Shown: positions 35,201-44,116, counted from the first letter of the stretch. The stretch is 64,000 bases of DNA from Callorhinus ursinus (GCF_003265705.1 NW_020312904.1:2979936-3043935); one strand, 5' to 3'. Numbers and translations: made by a program. Notes: generated by a model from the sequence alone, not told the origin.

Positions 35201-35939
35201 TGGCTTAAGGATTTACTTAAAAAGTAGGTTATTTTGAAGATTAGGAACAGCATTCTTTTGTCAAGTATACTCTTAGGTATCTTGATAATACTACCATGCC
35301 TTAACCAGCGAGTGGCTTAGTTAGGGGGTTTTTCTTACTGAACGTCGTGGAGGAGGCTGCAATGGCATTAATTAAGGGGGACGGTGGCCCTGCCGGTGGG
35401 CTGGTGGCCATGCGGACCGCTGAGCCCCTCGGCTCTCGTCCTCGTGCTTGTGGGAGGCAGGGTCTCCAGGGCACCTTGGCCATGCCTCGGGCCCCCGGGC
35501 CAGGGCTGGGGTGGAGCCCACTCGTCCTGGGTGACCAGACATCCTGCACATCCCGTATGAAGGGGGTCACCCCCATGGAGCCCTCCCCGCTGCCCTGAAA
35601 GCTTAGAATATGGTCATCTAGAGGCTTGTCACGCTGCTGAAGGGCGGGTGCTGGATATGGAACCGCGTCTGCAGGGCCCTCAGCTCCCTTTACAAAACAG
35701 GCTTCTCAAGAGCGTGGGTAAGTCACTCTGCGCCCCTGACCTGTCCCTGCGGGGTCAGGCCCAGAGCCGGCCATGAGGAGACCCCCACCCTCCCCCAGCC
35801 TTGACCAGCTGTGGAGCCAAGGGTTAGGGGGCACTGGGGGTCACACATGGCCCTTTGTCTCTGCAGGGTCCACTGCCAGCTCGTTCGCCTCTTTGCACGG
35901 GGCATCGAGGAGGGTCCTAAGGAAGAACCGGACAGCTGA
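17177..35939 (+). CDS. CERK: CERK ceramide kinase, exons 2-13 (5'-partial)
   Basis: Ceramide kinase phosphorylates ceramide with ATP to ceramide-1-phosphate, mainly on Golgi/trans-Golgi membranes. Twelve exons: 17177-17290, 17642-17764, 22633-22758, 24155-24218, 25640-25785, 30916-30990, 31850-32002, 32117-32222, 32972-33048, 33723-33928, 34613-34821, 35867-35939. All junctions are GT-AG and phases join without a frameshift. The 1472 coding nt give residues 48 (partial) to 537, the same length as human from memory. Visible parts: C-terminal half of the PH domain (exons 2-3), a nucleotide-binding NPFGGKGQGK stretch (exon 4), the lipid-kinase GGDG loop at about 195-198 (exon 6), and the family CxxxCxxC motif at 347-354 across the exon 9/10 junction. 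Exon 1 (about 47 residues) was searched for and not found, so 1-17176 is read as intron 1. No premature stop seen. Confidence 0.96.
17642..17764 (+). CDS. CERK: CERK exon 3
   Basis: 123 nt, residues about 86-127. Encodes VHCVKRARRHRWKWAQVTF and CHLWLHALQELLGKL, the basic strand and C-terminal helix of the PH domain. Donor gtacgt. Intron 2 before it is only 351 nt. Confidence 0.95.
17765..18819 (+). other. CERK intron 3, left part
   Basis: Non-coding; no repeat confidently named. Confidence 0.5.
20250..20395 (+). mobile_element. Short tRNA-derived SINE
   Basis: 'gggtcatctggttggctgag', 'cagttgactcttaatcttag' and 'ggttcaagccccatgacagg' give A-box and B-box-like elements, then an A-rich tail. 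The CT-rich middle of full Can-SINEs is missing. Inserted in the L1. Confidence 0.7.
21131..21308 (-). mobile_element. Can-SINE inserted in L1
   Basis: Reverse copy with (GA)n, 'ggagcccgatgtggggctcg' and 'gccacccaggcgcccc'. Flanked by near-identical 14-15 bp duplications (attttatgaatctt at 21117, atttttatgagtctt at 21309). Confidence 0.95.
21421..22090 (-). mobile_element. Second antisense L1M 3' fragment
   Basis: 'ccgagtagtattccattgcg', 'gctgatggacacgtagggcg' and 'ttgtgtggacttaggttttc' repeat the L1 3' region already seen at 3182-3690, but highly diverged. Confidence 0.5.
22091..22632 (+). other. CERK intron 3, right end
   Basis: Non-coding sequence leading to the exon 4 acceptor; nothing recognised. 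Confidence 0.5.
22633..22758 (+). CDS. CERK: CERK exon 4 (ATP-binding loop)
   Basis: 126 nt, residues about 127-169. Encodes RPKHLLVFINPFGGKGQGK, the first conserved block of the diacylglycerol/sphingosine kinase-like catalytic domain, then KRIYERKVAPLFTLASITT. Flanked by tag acceptor and gtaagg donor, inside an AT-rich, L1-containing intron pair. Confidence 0.95.
22955..23156 (+). mobile_element. Can-SINE, young type, complete
   Basis: Sense copy with head 'ggggcgcctggggggctcag', 'gggatcgagccccgcatcgg', 'ctctctcgctgtgtctctct' and tail 'aaataaataaataaaatctt' plus a 15-nt A run. In CERK intron 4. Confidence 0.96.
23420..23830 (+). mobile_element. L1M-type 3' fragment, sense
   Basis: 'cacattttataatagcaaac', 'gttgaaacaacgtgagcgcc' and 'cattgaaaaaaagtggctg' resemble the L1 3' text in consensus order. 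Diverged. Confidence 0.5.
24155..24218 (+). CDS. CERK: CERK exon 5
   Basis: 64 nt, residues about 169-190. Encodes VTERANQAKESLYEINIDKY then DG at the junction with exon 6. Acceptor ccccacag, donor gtgagt. Confidence 0.95.
24219..25639 (+). other. CERK intron 5
   Basis: Non-coding. 24880-24980 carries an L2/MIR-like tail (cagcaccgggcacaggccta). The AT-to-GC compositional shift occurs here. Confidence 0.45.
25640..25785 (+). CDS. CERK: CERK exon 6 (catalytic GGDG)
   Basis: 146 nt, residues about 190-239. Encodes IVCVGGDGMFSEVLHGLIGR; the GGDG loop (195-198) is the catalytic signature of this kinase fold and is intact. Ends RIGIIPAG, the next conserved block. Confidence 0.96.
26271..26470 (-). 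mobile_element. Can-SINE, diverged
   Basis: Reverse copy: a TTTTG-rich tail, 'gatttacttatttatttgag', 'gatcccatggccctgagatc', 'ccccccaggcgcccc'. Imperfect duplication 'tggctcag' at 26256 and 26471. Confidence 0.9.
26471..29955 (+). other. CERK intron 6; no gene recognised
   Basis: GC-rich. Overlapping open frames in all six frames (for example 26998-27991 minus) reflect few stops, with no recognisable domain or splice-consistent exon. Confidence 0.55.
29960..30120. mobile_element. MER5-like hAT remnant
   Basis: 'cccatcccagacctgttgaa', 'tcagaatcttgggggagttg' and 'caggagattctctgctcact' recall the MER5 family text. Partial and diverged. Confidence 0.45.
30349..30492. repeat. GC-rich minisatellite, four units of 32-42 bp
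   Basis: Units begin 'gccgccggtgtc' or variants at about 30349, 30384, 30416 and 30458, and share 'aggcttccacgggg'. The third unit has an internal 10-bp duplication (gcttccacgg). Confidence 0.85.
30916..30990 (+). CDS. CERK: CERK exon 7
   Basis: 75 nt, residues about 239-264. Encodes STDCVCFSTVGTNDAETSAL then HIIVG, continuing the catalytic core. Follows the longest complete intron seen in the gene (5130 nt). Confidence 0.95.
31850..32002 (+). CDS. CERK: CERK exon 8
   Basis: 153 nt, residues about 264-315. Encodes DSLPMDVSSVHHNSTLLRYS, SLLGYGFYGDIIKDSEKK and the start of the YDFSG segment. Well conserved with human CERK. The intron after it is only 114 nt. Confidence 0.95.
32003..32116 (+). 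other. CERK intron 8, 114 nt
   Basis: Short, GC-rich intron with gtaact donor and tctcag acceptor; no repeat. Confidence 0.9.
32117..32222 (+). CDS. CERK: CERK exon 9
   Basis: 106 nt, residues about 315-350. Encodes LKTFLSHHCYEGTVSFLPA and SPRDRKPCRAG. It supplies Cys347 of the CxxxCxxC motif; the other two cysteines are in exon 10. Confidence 0.95.
32827..32886. repeat. Three 20-bp tandem units, each with a CACGTG E-box
   Basis: The unit 'gctgtcacgtgggaattacg' is repeated three times without mismatch at 32827, 32847 and 32867; a fourth copy starts at 32887 and decays. Each carries the palindrome CACGTG (32832, 32852, 32872), in register two helical turns apart. In CERK intron 9, 86 nt before exon 10. 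Confidence 0.97.
32972..33048 (+). CDS. CERK: CERK exon 10
   Basis: 77 nt, residues about 350-376. Opens with CFVC, completing CxxxCxxC, then RQSKQQLEEEQKKSLYGL. The following few residues (ANT where human has EAA) are the most divergent part of the coding region. Confidence 0.94.
33400..33535. mobile_element. hAT-type remnant
   Basis: 'ccatttaaaaatgtgaaaat', 'cttagctcacaggccacaca' and 'ggcgacccctgttcta' resemble the terminal part of the mammalian hAT elements also seen at 6446. In CERK intron 10. Confidence 0.5.
33723..33928 (+). CDS. CERK: CERK exon 11
   Basis: 206 nt, residues about 376-444. Encodes EEVEEWKVVCGKFLAINATN and HLGDGSSDLILIRKCSRFNF. The human-equivalent ACRRSPRG reads ACPRSPRG here. 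Ends in phase 0 with donor gtgagt. Confidence 0.95.
34359..34508 (-). mobile_element. Can-SINE, shortened, in CERK intron 11
   Basis: Poly-T, 'aagatttatttatgttttag', 'cccacgaccctgaggtcgtg', 'gccgcccgggcgcccc'. About 150 nt, missing part of the CT-rich middle. Ends 104 nt before exon 12. Confidence 0.92.
34613..34821 (+). CDS. CERK: CERK exon 12
   Basis: 209 nt, residues about 445-514. Encodes FDFAFVEVYRVRKFQFLSK, a variable acidic/basic linker, then SNSSWNCDGEVLSSSSIEV. Its acceptor lies only about 105 nt downstream of a Can-SINE. Confidence 0.95.
34822..35866 (+). other. CERK intron 12
   Basis: Non-coding, mostly GC-rich; an AT-rich patch at 35190-35340. No repeat named. Confidence 0.5.
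35867..35939 (+). CDS. CERK: CERK terminal exon and stop
   Basis: 73 nt to TGA at 35937-35939, residues about 514-537. Encodes VHCQLVRLFARGIEE and a short diverged tail GPKEEPDS. Same C-terminal length as human from memory, with the last residues changed. Confidence 0.95.
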
Positions 35940-37843
35940 GCCGCCCTCGCGCATCACCTGCCTTGCTGTGCTTGGGAAGCGTGAACATTATTTAAGAAAA
36001 TTTCTGCAGGACAATTACATTGATATATACATTTAAATTTAGAAATTTATTTTTGATAGTTAGATCTTGATTTTAGACAGAATATCTTTGTCAACAATTT
36101 CGTGAACATACCTGGCATTTTCAGCTCTTTGTGAACCTGTGGGTTGCGTTTCACATAACTTAGTCTCAGCAAACGGCACTTGTCGGTTTGGGGTCGCTGC
36201 CTTCTTAGATTTTATGCCAACGGCGCAGTTTTGAAGGGCCCATCTGTGGCTCTACCGCAGTCATTTTAGGGACAGTGGATGTGAGGTCACAGCGTCTGGA
36301 CAGGAGGTATCTAGCAGCTCACTGATCCACTTTGCAGGACTTACGCGAAGGTTTGTGATCAGGTTTTGGAAAATATTGGATTGCCTTCAAGTTATCTTCA
36401 CCTTAACTTGTGCTTGGAACGCGCTTACTGGATCCGGCGCATCCTGGGCGGCTTCGGTGACCTCGGAGCGGGACCATTTTAGGGAGAAGGACACTACTGA
36501 CAGGAGGGACGCTGTTTCTTTCAAATCCCCCCAGCCCTTGCTTTCATCGTGCTAGTGCTTCTGGGACAATCCAGCTGGTAGCAAGAACAATCATGAGCTC
36601 TGGACCTGGCACCTATTTTAAATGTAGAGTACTGATGCTTCGTAGCGACCCAGTGGGTAACAGGTGGGCTTCGTGGGGAAGCGGAAGGAAGCGGGTGTGC
36701 AGGAGGTACAAATTCACTTCGTGAATTCTGTGTTCACTTCAAACCCGAGTGCCCGAGCCCCGTTGGGGGTGGGGGTCCCGAGTTCCTGGGGCCCCTTGGG
36801 TGCAGGCCCCAAGTTTACATACGTGGTCCAGACTTGTGCTTTTCTTCACACTTGATTCTATATATTTATTGAAAATGATGTCCTTTTCAACCCGAAGACT
36901 GTACATAGTGTCTCCGTGGTTAGTGCCGTAGATGTCTGCTGATGTGCTGGAGCCGCAGTGGCCAGGGGGTTCCCTGTAGCTGTGACCCCCGATCCCTGGG
37001 GCGGCCCTCGTCTGCGCTCTGGCCTCATTTTCTTTGTACTCACACTTAGGTATACGGAAGATGCATCGAAAATAGCTCTATTTTAAACACAAGCTGCAGC
37101 CTGAACTCTGGTTTGCAGAGACAGGAAGCCTGACTGTTACAGGTCATTTACACGCCGTTGTGCGAGGAGCAGCTGGTCCTGTTGGCATCAACAGGCATCA
37201 TACATTTTTAGAATTCACTTGCAGCGTTTGTATTTTGAAGTATACATGAAATCTCCTATTTTATCATTCAGTCCCATCCAGGTCAGACAAAAGGGCAGCT
37301 TTAACAGTGGTTTTTTTCAATAGACCATATTATCAAGTAGTTGTACACACGGCAGGGTCTGCTAAGTCGTGGGTGGTGCAGAGTCTGGGTACGGAAAGTA
37401 AAGCTACACTGGCCGTTTGTGAGTCTCGGTGCTCGCTGCTGGTTGGAAGAAACCAAAGAAGGACGGGCGGCTCCGTGCGGGAGCAGCGGCCGCACATCAG
37501 GGCCCGGCCGGCCAGAGCCGCGCTGTGGAATGTGCTCCTTCGCAAGGTTCCCCAAAACAGTACTGGTCTGTCCTAAAACCCACTGCCAATTTTAGAAAAA
37601 CAGTTCAGGCCACGGTAAGCATTCTCTGTTCCCCGAGAGAGCCGGCCCCGGCCTGGGCTTCCCGCACGGCTGCCCGACGTCCAGAACCGCAGGCCTTGGG
37701 GCTCTTCTCAGGGCACGTGTGATCGTCGGAACCCCCGAGAGCTCGATCCGCACACAGGACACGAGGACCGTTCGGACATTCCCACCTGGGCGAGAGGCGC
37801 GGATCTGCAGGAAGGCCCCACAACACCTGGGCTCCAGGGGCTT

Positions 37844-37856
37844 GGGGGGGGGGGGG
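37844..37856. repeat. Poly-G run, 13 nt
   Basis: Thirteen G in the inferred CERK 3'UTR. Confidence 0.85.
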
Positions 37857-38176
37857 AACGGAACTGATGGTGGGTTAGTGAAAACTTAGGCTCATTTAGA
37901 AGGTTAGTCTGTGTTTTAACATCCTTATTGTGACTTATTGGTGCAAAAACACCATGGCAGCCATTACGCTCTGACTCTATTCCTGCTTAATTCCTCACCA
38001 AGTGAGCACCTGGCGCGCGGTGCCTTGCGGCTCGCTGGCGGGCGCTGCGACTGTTCTGGTACAATCCTGTGTAACCGGCAAGTACGGACTGAAAGGGTGG
38101 CTTCATTTTCTTGTAATCTTGCTGGTTTCAAGATTGGAAAATGGCATATTTGCTCTGATTTGTTTGGGAAGACAAA

Positions 38177-38182
38177 AATAAA
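38177..38182 (+). terminator. CERK: Candidate CERK poly(A) signal AATAAA
   Basis: Canonical AATAAA about 2.24 kb after the CERK stop, followed within 25-50 nt by T-rich sequence (38201-38220). No 3' reads are available, so the cleavage site is not shown. Confidence 0.5.
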
Positions 38183-38262
38183 GTTACTTTGGGCAGAGTT
38201 TCTTTTTCTCTTTTATAAATTCTTGTTCGAAGTAGAGCATGTTTTGTGAAAACACATGCACA

Positions 38263-38455
38263 TTTTTTTTAAAGATTTTATTTATTTGACACAAAGAGAG
38301 ATAGAAGGAACACAAGCAGGGGGAGCGGCAGAGGGAGAGAGAGAAGCAGCCTCCCCACTGAGCAGGGAGTCGACGCAGGACTCGATCCCAGGACCCCAGG
38401 ATCATGACCTGAGCCGAAGGCAGCCGCTCACCCGACTGAGCCACCCAGGCGCCCC
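38263..38455 (-). mobile_element. Can-SINE, first of a tandem pair
   Basis: Reverse copy with 'tttaaagattttatttattt', 'ggagtcgacgcaggactcga' and 'gccacccaggcgcccc'. The flanks 'catgcacattttt' and 'atatgcccattttt' look like a diverged target-site duplication. Confidence 0.95.
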
Positions 38456-38464
38456 ATATGCCCA

Positions 38465-38657
38465 TTTTTTTTATTACTTTTTTGAGAGCAAGCAGGTGCA
38501 TGTGAGCAGGGGGAGGGGGAGAGGGAGCATCCCAGGCAGACTCCCTGCTGAGCACGGAGCCCAGCCGACCACAGGCTCAATCCCACAACCCTGAGATCAT
38601 GAGCTGAGCCGAAATCAAGAGGCGGACGCCCCATCGACCGAGCCACCCAGGCGCCCC
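38465..38657 (-). mobile_element. Can-SINE, second of the pair
   Basis: Adjoins the previous copy in the same orientation but is an older subtype (gagccgaaatcaagaggcgg), so the younger one probably landed in or beside its A-tail. Confidence 0.93.
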
Positions 38658-38789
38658 CACCTTTTTAACAATTGAAAGAACAAGAATAAAACGAACGATG
38701 TGTAGCTACCACCCAAAGAGATGGAACTTCACCCCAAAGTCCCTGTGTTCCCCTTGGGGGGGGACCCCCGTTTCCAGTGTATCATTCCC

Positions 38790-39330
38790 TTGTTTATCCA
38801 TATGAGGGGGTCAGAACAGCTCACCCTGAAATAGGCCACTTTGGCATAAGGATCGTTTTAAGCGGCAGACTGTCAAGAAGCAGCAAATGCAGGAGGCGCC
38901 CTCTGCCCCCCACCCCGTCTGCTGAAAAGCAGGACGTGAACTTCCCCTTGAGAAGGTGTGTCTTCCTCTCTAGCGCCAGGAGCTGAACCGCCTCCACCAC
39001 TGGGACGGTCGGCGCCGAGATGGGTCTGCACAACCCTTAACCTTCCATCACTTCCCCACATGAAATTACCCAGTAATGTCCTGTTACCTTAGAAGTCCAA
39101 ACCCCTTTTCCTTTGTCTTGTCACATCTTGACAATTTGCCCTTTTGTTAAAATGGTGCATAAGCCCCAGGGTCTAACTGCTTCTTTGCGTTTTCCGATCT
39201 TTTCCTATAAATGTCTCCATGTACAAAAAATAAGCTATTAGCATCAAATAATTGTTTGCCTTTTCTCCTGTTCACCTGCCTGCTTACTCGGCGGGCCACA
39301 GCCCCCAAGCCCAAGCAGGCACAAGAAAGG
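38790..39330 (+). repeat. Candidate solitary LTR-like repeat
   Basis: Layout suggests a non-coding retroviral-type LTR: a CTATAAAT box near 39206, an AATAAG-type poly(A) signal near 39228, then 'gccttttctcctgttcacct', a 3' end common in gammaretrovirus-like LTRs. Family not identified; no gag, pol or env nearby. Confidence 0.35.
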
Positions 39331-39547
39331 TGCTTTCTTTCCCTACACACTGACATCCCCTGCAACGTTCAGTCTTATTCCGGTTTTGCTCTTCACCCGA
39401 AAGGAGTCACACTGTGTCATTTTCTGGAACTTGCTTCTTAATTCTGCACGTCTGAGAAGACGTTTCCATCATGAAGCTGAACTTTCCAGTCTAGGAACAC
39501 TGCATACATTCCCACTTGTAAGTCCTCACTCAGGTCTTTCGAATAGT

Positions 39548-39746
39548 TTTTTTTTTTTAAATATTTTATTTATTTATTTGACAGCGAGAGAGGGAGACAG
39601 CGAGAGAGGGAACACAAGCAGGGGGAGCGGGAGAGGGAGAAGCAGGCTTCCCGCGGAGCAGGGAGCCCGACGCGGGGCTCGATCCCAGGACCCCGGGACC
39701 ATGACCTGAGCCGAAGGCAGACACTTAACGACTGAGCCACCCAGGT
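39548..39746 (-). mobile_element. Can-SINE, young type
   Basis: Near-consensus reverse copy: a duplicated 'gacagcgagagaggga' motif, 'gagcccgacgcggggctcga', ending 'gccacccagg' without the final cgcc block. Confidence 0.95.
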
Positions 39747-39921
39747 GGTTTTATAATTTTCCCACAATCTCTGAATTGTTTAGATATATTCCTAAAAACT
39801 GTATTTTGCGACTATTCTAAAATTTTTTTGTTTTTACAAAGAAATGTGATTTTTAAATTTTTTTTAGTGTATCATCTGGTATCCAGAAAACACGCCTCTT
39901 ACTATGAAAACTTACCTATAT

Positions 39922-40108
39922 GGGGCGCCTGGGTGGCTCAGTTGGTGAAGGGTCTGCCTTCGGCTCAGGTCGTGGTCCCGGGGTCCTGGGATCAAACCCC
40001 GTGTCGGGCTCCCTGCTCATTGGGGGGGGGTCTGCTTCTCCCCCCCCGCCCCTCCCCCATCCCCACTTGTGCTCTCTCCGTCAAATAAATAAAATCTTAA
40101 AAAAAAAA
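39922..40108 (+). mobile_element. Can-SINE, sense
   Basis: Head 'tggggcgcctgggtggctca', body 'gtgtcgggctccctgctcat', C-rich middle and tail 'aaataaataaaatctt(A)n'. Short flanking 'cttacct' at 39911 and 40113. Confidence 0.95.
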
Positions 40109-41750
40109 CCACCTTACCTCCAGATCTGGGGGTTTTCTACTGTACCATCATCTACAAGTAGGAATAGTTGAGTAGCTCCCTTTAGGACCTTACCCATTTC
40201 ATCTCCCCCCATCTGTGCCAGCAAGCGCTGACTCCCAGTGCAGAAGGGACAACAGTGTCTCTAAAGGAGCAGGGCCCAGGGTGCCCGCCCCCCACCTCTG
40301 CCGCCCACATGCTGGGAGCCCTGCACCCCCAGCACGATGCCAGCCCGTGACGGAGGAGGTGCCGGGACCCTGCAGGAGAGGGGCGGGCTTCCCAGCTCCG
40401 GCGTGTGGAGGGGGAGCAGATTTCAGCAGCCGGGCAGGGGCTCGGTCTCCCCAAGAATGAAGGCCCAAGTACCATAGGCCACCAAGGCGCTTCCTTTGGT
40501 TACACGGACGCCCCAGGGGGAAGCCAAGAGCTTCAGCTGTTGCACTGCTGTAAACGCACAAACTAAAATATATAGACTGCCAACAATACCGATTCTACCA
40601 AAATACAGTCCCCAAGTAGTTCTTACAATAGCAATTAGACTTATTTGTGCTACTTTACTGACACATTAAATACAGGCAAACCGGGAGCCCCATCCGCAAG
40701 GGTGGGCAGGGAGGGGCCCGTGCTGCCCACACCCTGAGCTCCGACCCCTCCTCACCCGTGTCCATCCCCAGAGCAGGCGTCCCTGCAGGGCCAGGAGCTC
40801 GCACGCCTGTCTTCTGGGGCTGTGCTGCAGAGGGGCTCGTCATCAGGAGAGTCGGGGTGGGGGGTGCAGCAGTCCCGAGAGTGTTCACTGGGTGCCCGGT
40901 CCCCCAGGGACCACTGGCCCGTCACAGCAACGTCCCAGCCCCTACGACAGTGCCTGCAATGGATGGGTGGATGGCCGGGTGGATGGACAGATGAAAAGAC
41001 AAATGGAGGGATGGATGAACAGGTGCATGGATGCAGTATACAAAGGCCACACCTCTGAGCACAGGGCTGGCCCACCAGACCTGGTTTCTGTTCAGCTCAG
41101 CTCACTTCGTGGGACCTGGGTGGGGCTCCCGTGGGCTCGGGGTGCAGGAGGCTGGGTGCCCTTAGCTGTGCCCAGCTCAGCTCCACGCAGGACTAGTGGT
41201 TTCAGACGTCAGCAGGTTCCTGCATCCCTCTGTCCCCACTGTGTCTAGACCAGCTGAGCCACGGGTGCCACCGGGGACCCCTCTGCCCAGACCCCAGGGG
41301 GAGGGCTGCAGGTAGCACCTGGTCCCAGAGACGCCCACCACTCCCAGGGAAGTCATGCCCAGGTGGGGCCAGGACCTGCACCCCAACCCCGAGGACCCTT
41401 TTCCAGGCTCCTCCATATCCCAGCAGAGTGATGGTCCCACGGCCTGGCCACCCAGCACCAGGCCCTGGATGCCCCAACCTGGCACTCCAGTCTTCAGGAA
41501 CCGGGGCCCCTGCCTCCCCTCGATGTCCATGCCCCCCCTACCCCGCTTCATGGCCCCACCTCACAGCACACCCCCCCCCGGCACCCACCTCACCCCTCAC
41601 CCAGACAGCGTTGGAGCCCAAAACCCCGCTACCCTCCAAGCCCTGGCGGCCACGGGGGTCCTGGGCCACCGGGAGGGGTGCCCGCCTGCCCCACTCAGCT
41701 GCCTGCGACACACAGGGGCCTTGCCCTGGAGGCCGAGCGCCCCCACCCTC
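40109..41750. other. Intergenic DNA between CERK and GRAMD4
   Basis: Non-coding, GC-rich, no gene recognised. A degenerate GGAT/ATGG repeat lies at about 40959-41033. Confidence 0.55.
40959..41033. repeat. Degenerate (GGAT)n repeat
   Basis: Repeated 'atggatgg', 'ggatgg' and 'gatgaa' units with interruptions. Confidence 0.7.
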
Positions 41751-41754
41751 CCTG

Positions 41755-44116
41755 AGCACAAAGCATTTCAGATTTATTTAAATAAAAATTATAATTTATA
41801 CAAGACTTCTTTAAACAAACAAAGTTTTCTTAAAAAAATGTTATGGGGGTTTTTCATCGGTTCTTCATACAGTACAATCCTTTTGTTGAACAAAAGTGAC
41901 AGCAGTAACGATTATTTACAGATCCAAAATAGACTCAAGCTTCGGACATAAAAAATGTGACATTCATTCTAGTTCAGTGATTAGTCACAGAAATTAAATA
42001 TCTGCCCAGATTTACACCATTTGATAGAAACTCCGGGCTCTCTCTGCTGGGCCGCCGGGAGCCCGTGCGGCTGCGCTCTCCCCAAGGGCCCGGCCACTGG
42101 CGCACGACCCCCCAGGGCCCCCGCGGCCGCGCCCCGCACGTGGTCAGTTTTCATCTCCCTTTCTCCTCAGAAGGGACTCGAACCAAACCACCCGCTCTGC
42201 TGAGGAGGGCGAGCCCCACCACGCCGACCCCTTGGCGGCCCCAGGGAGGGGTGTAAGTGGCACCCACGGGCGTCACCCTGAAGCCTGTCCCCGGGGGCCG
42301 CTCAGGGCCCACCCCACCTCGCCTCAGGCACCAAGGGAGGTTCCCCAGGGGTGCTTGAGGCCTCCGCGGGGCCCCCGGGAGCCGGTTCGCCTGCACCCAT
42401 GGTGGGAGCCAAAGCCAAGACTTAAGAGTGGGTTCTGCCTTCAGTTTGACGGAAGGCCGGCCCGCAGGATCTTGCGAACACCAGCGCCAGCCGGACCGGG
42501 GTGGTGGGTGCCGCAGGTGCCCTCCGATCTCACCGACCGGGTGGGGTGTGTGCTTCATCGGGCTGGTCGGCGCGGCTCCCCAGGAGCGCGGCCCGGGCCC
42601 TGGCATGTGGCCCCCAGGGCCCCCCATGAAGGGGGACGTGAGCGATGCCACCAGACTCACCCAAACCAGCAAATTAGGATTGGAGCCAAGGTAAAAATTA
42701 CATCTGAAAAATGATACAAAAATAAGAAAAACAGCTTGCTCTCTGTAAAAAATAGAATCTTCTGTTTCTTCAAAAAACAACAATCTCCGTGACACCCAAA
42801 GGACTCAGGACAAGCCGAGGAACTGGAGTGATGGGGTTGGAAGTGTGCTGACCAGGAGGGCGGTCACGCTGACCGCCACAACCTCAGCTGTCCTTCACAG
42901 AGGTCACAGGCCTGTCCCCGAGTGAACCCAGCCTGCAGACGGCGGCCTCCAGCCTCAGCCACAAGTGCACTGCTGTCCCGGGCAGGGCCCAGACTGGTGC
43001 TAGGTGCAGGGAGGGGGGCAGCTCGCTCCCACCCCGGGGCGTGCTGGCACAGGGGTGGGCCTGCCAGGACCCTGTCAGACGTCAGGGGTGCGGACCGTCC
43101 GGCCCCAAGCCTCTGGGCTCCGCTCACGGTCACTCCCCGCAGCCGGTGACCTCCCGAGCACCCCCCTGCGCAGCAACCACGGGCAGACCGGCTGCAAGCC
43201 TGGCCCACCGTGTGTCCGGGCCACTCCCACCCCAGGCCCCAGGGCCCCCTCCCTCACCAACACAGGGGGCCTCTGCCGCGAGGCCAGCGCCAGCCATGCT
43301 GCGGTTGATTTCCATCTGAGAGCAACCCAAGCTCAGAGTGCCCCCCAAAGCCTTGGTAGATGGTCTACGGGGCTTTCCAAAGAGCAGAGTGTGAAAAAGA
43401 TGTGCTTCTACCTGCGTACCACTCCACGGCCGCAGGGGCCGCCGACTCCGGGCCTCCTGGCGGCTGGTGAGGCCGAGATGGCCGCTGGCCTTCGTGGCGG
43501 GTGGGGCCCAGCCCAGCCCGCCTCCCGGGCCCCGCCCCCTGCGGACGGTCAGCACAGAGCCTGAGCCAGACCGAGCCACGCCCCTGCCCCGGCCGCCCCC
43601 CCCCCGCCCCCCCACCCAACACGCAGCAGGAGGCCTCGCTAGAGGAAGGAGGAGACCCACTGGCCGGTTCAGGGCGGTTGGTGAAGGCGCCTCTGAGTCG
43701 CTCATCACCGACATCCTTCACACCCGGGAAGAGGGACCACCAATGCTCCTCAGCTATGGCTTCGGTGTGGAGCTTCGGCCTCTGGAGGGCTGGGTGCGCG
43801 GCTGGGGCGGGCGTGTCCTGTGTGTCCTCCCTTCCGCTGGCCTCCGAGGGTCCCCTGCCCTCCGTGTCCACGTGTCCGTGAGACGCGCCTCACCCGTGAG
43901 ATGGGCGGGCACCGCCTGAGGGCCCCAACCCCTGCGTGAAGGGGTCCGTGAAACGCGGGGTGAACACAATAAAAACCACAGATCGAGGGGAATTATTGCA
44001 AAAGATCAGGAGGATGTCCAATTGTTTTTCCACTATCAAATTGTTTAAAAAAAAAAACAACAAAAAAACCAAAACCAAAACAAAACCCTTCCAGCATCGT
44101 CCCGGGAGAATCAACA
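41755..44116 (-). other. GRAMD4: GRAMD4 3'UTR (inferred)
   Basis: Runs from the TAG at 44117 toward 41755. On the gene strand the first 80 nt contain a strong U/GU-rich stretch (44040-44090), the middle is GC-rich, and the last 250 nt are AU-rich. No transposable element recognised, unlike the flanking intergenic region. Confidence 0.6.
41773..41778 (-). terminator. GRAMD4: Candidate GRAMD4 poly(A) signal
   Basis: TTTATT on the + strand is AATAAA on the - strand, 2.34 kb after the GRAMD4 stop and at the end of an AT-rich tract (41760-42030) with 3'UTR character. Not shown experimentally. Confidence 0.5.

Larger units (their letters stand above)
35940..38200 (+). other. CERK: CERK 3'UTR (inferred)
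   Basis: About 2.25 kb after the stop with no coding potential and no Can-SINE until 38263. The first 130 nt are AU-rich with several ATTTA/TTATTT motifs. The AATAAA at 38177-38182 is the best poly(A) signal: it is followed by a T-rich stretch and sits just before the SINE cluster, and the length suits the roughly 4.4-kb human mRNA (memory). A further AATAAA lies near 38685. The extent is inference. Confidence 0.65.

Noticed and set aside
41355..41951. 198-codon plus-strand frame in the intergenic region
   Set aside because: Pro-rich and running into the AT-rich antisense GRAMD4 3'UTR; no start context or homology.
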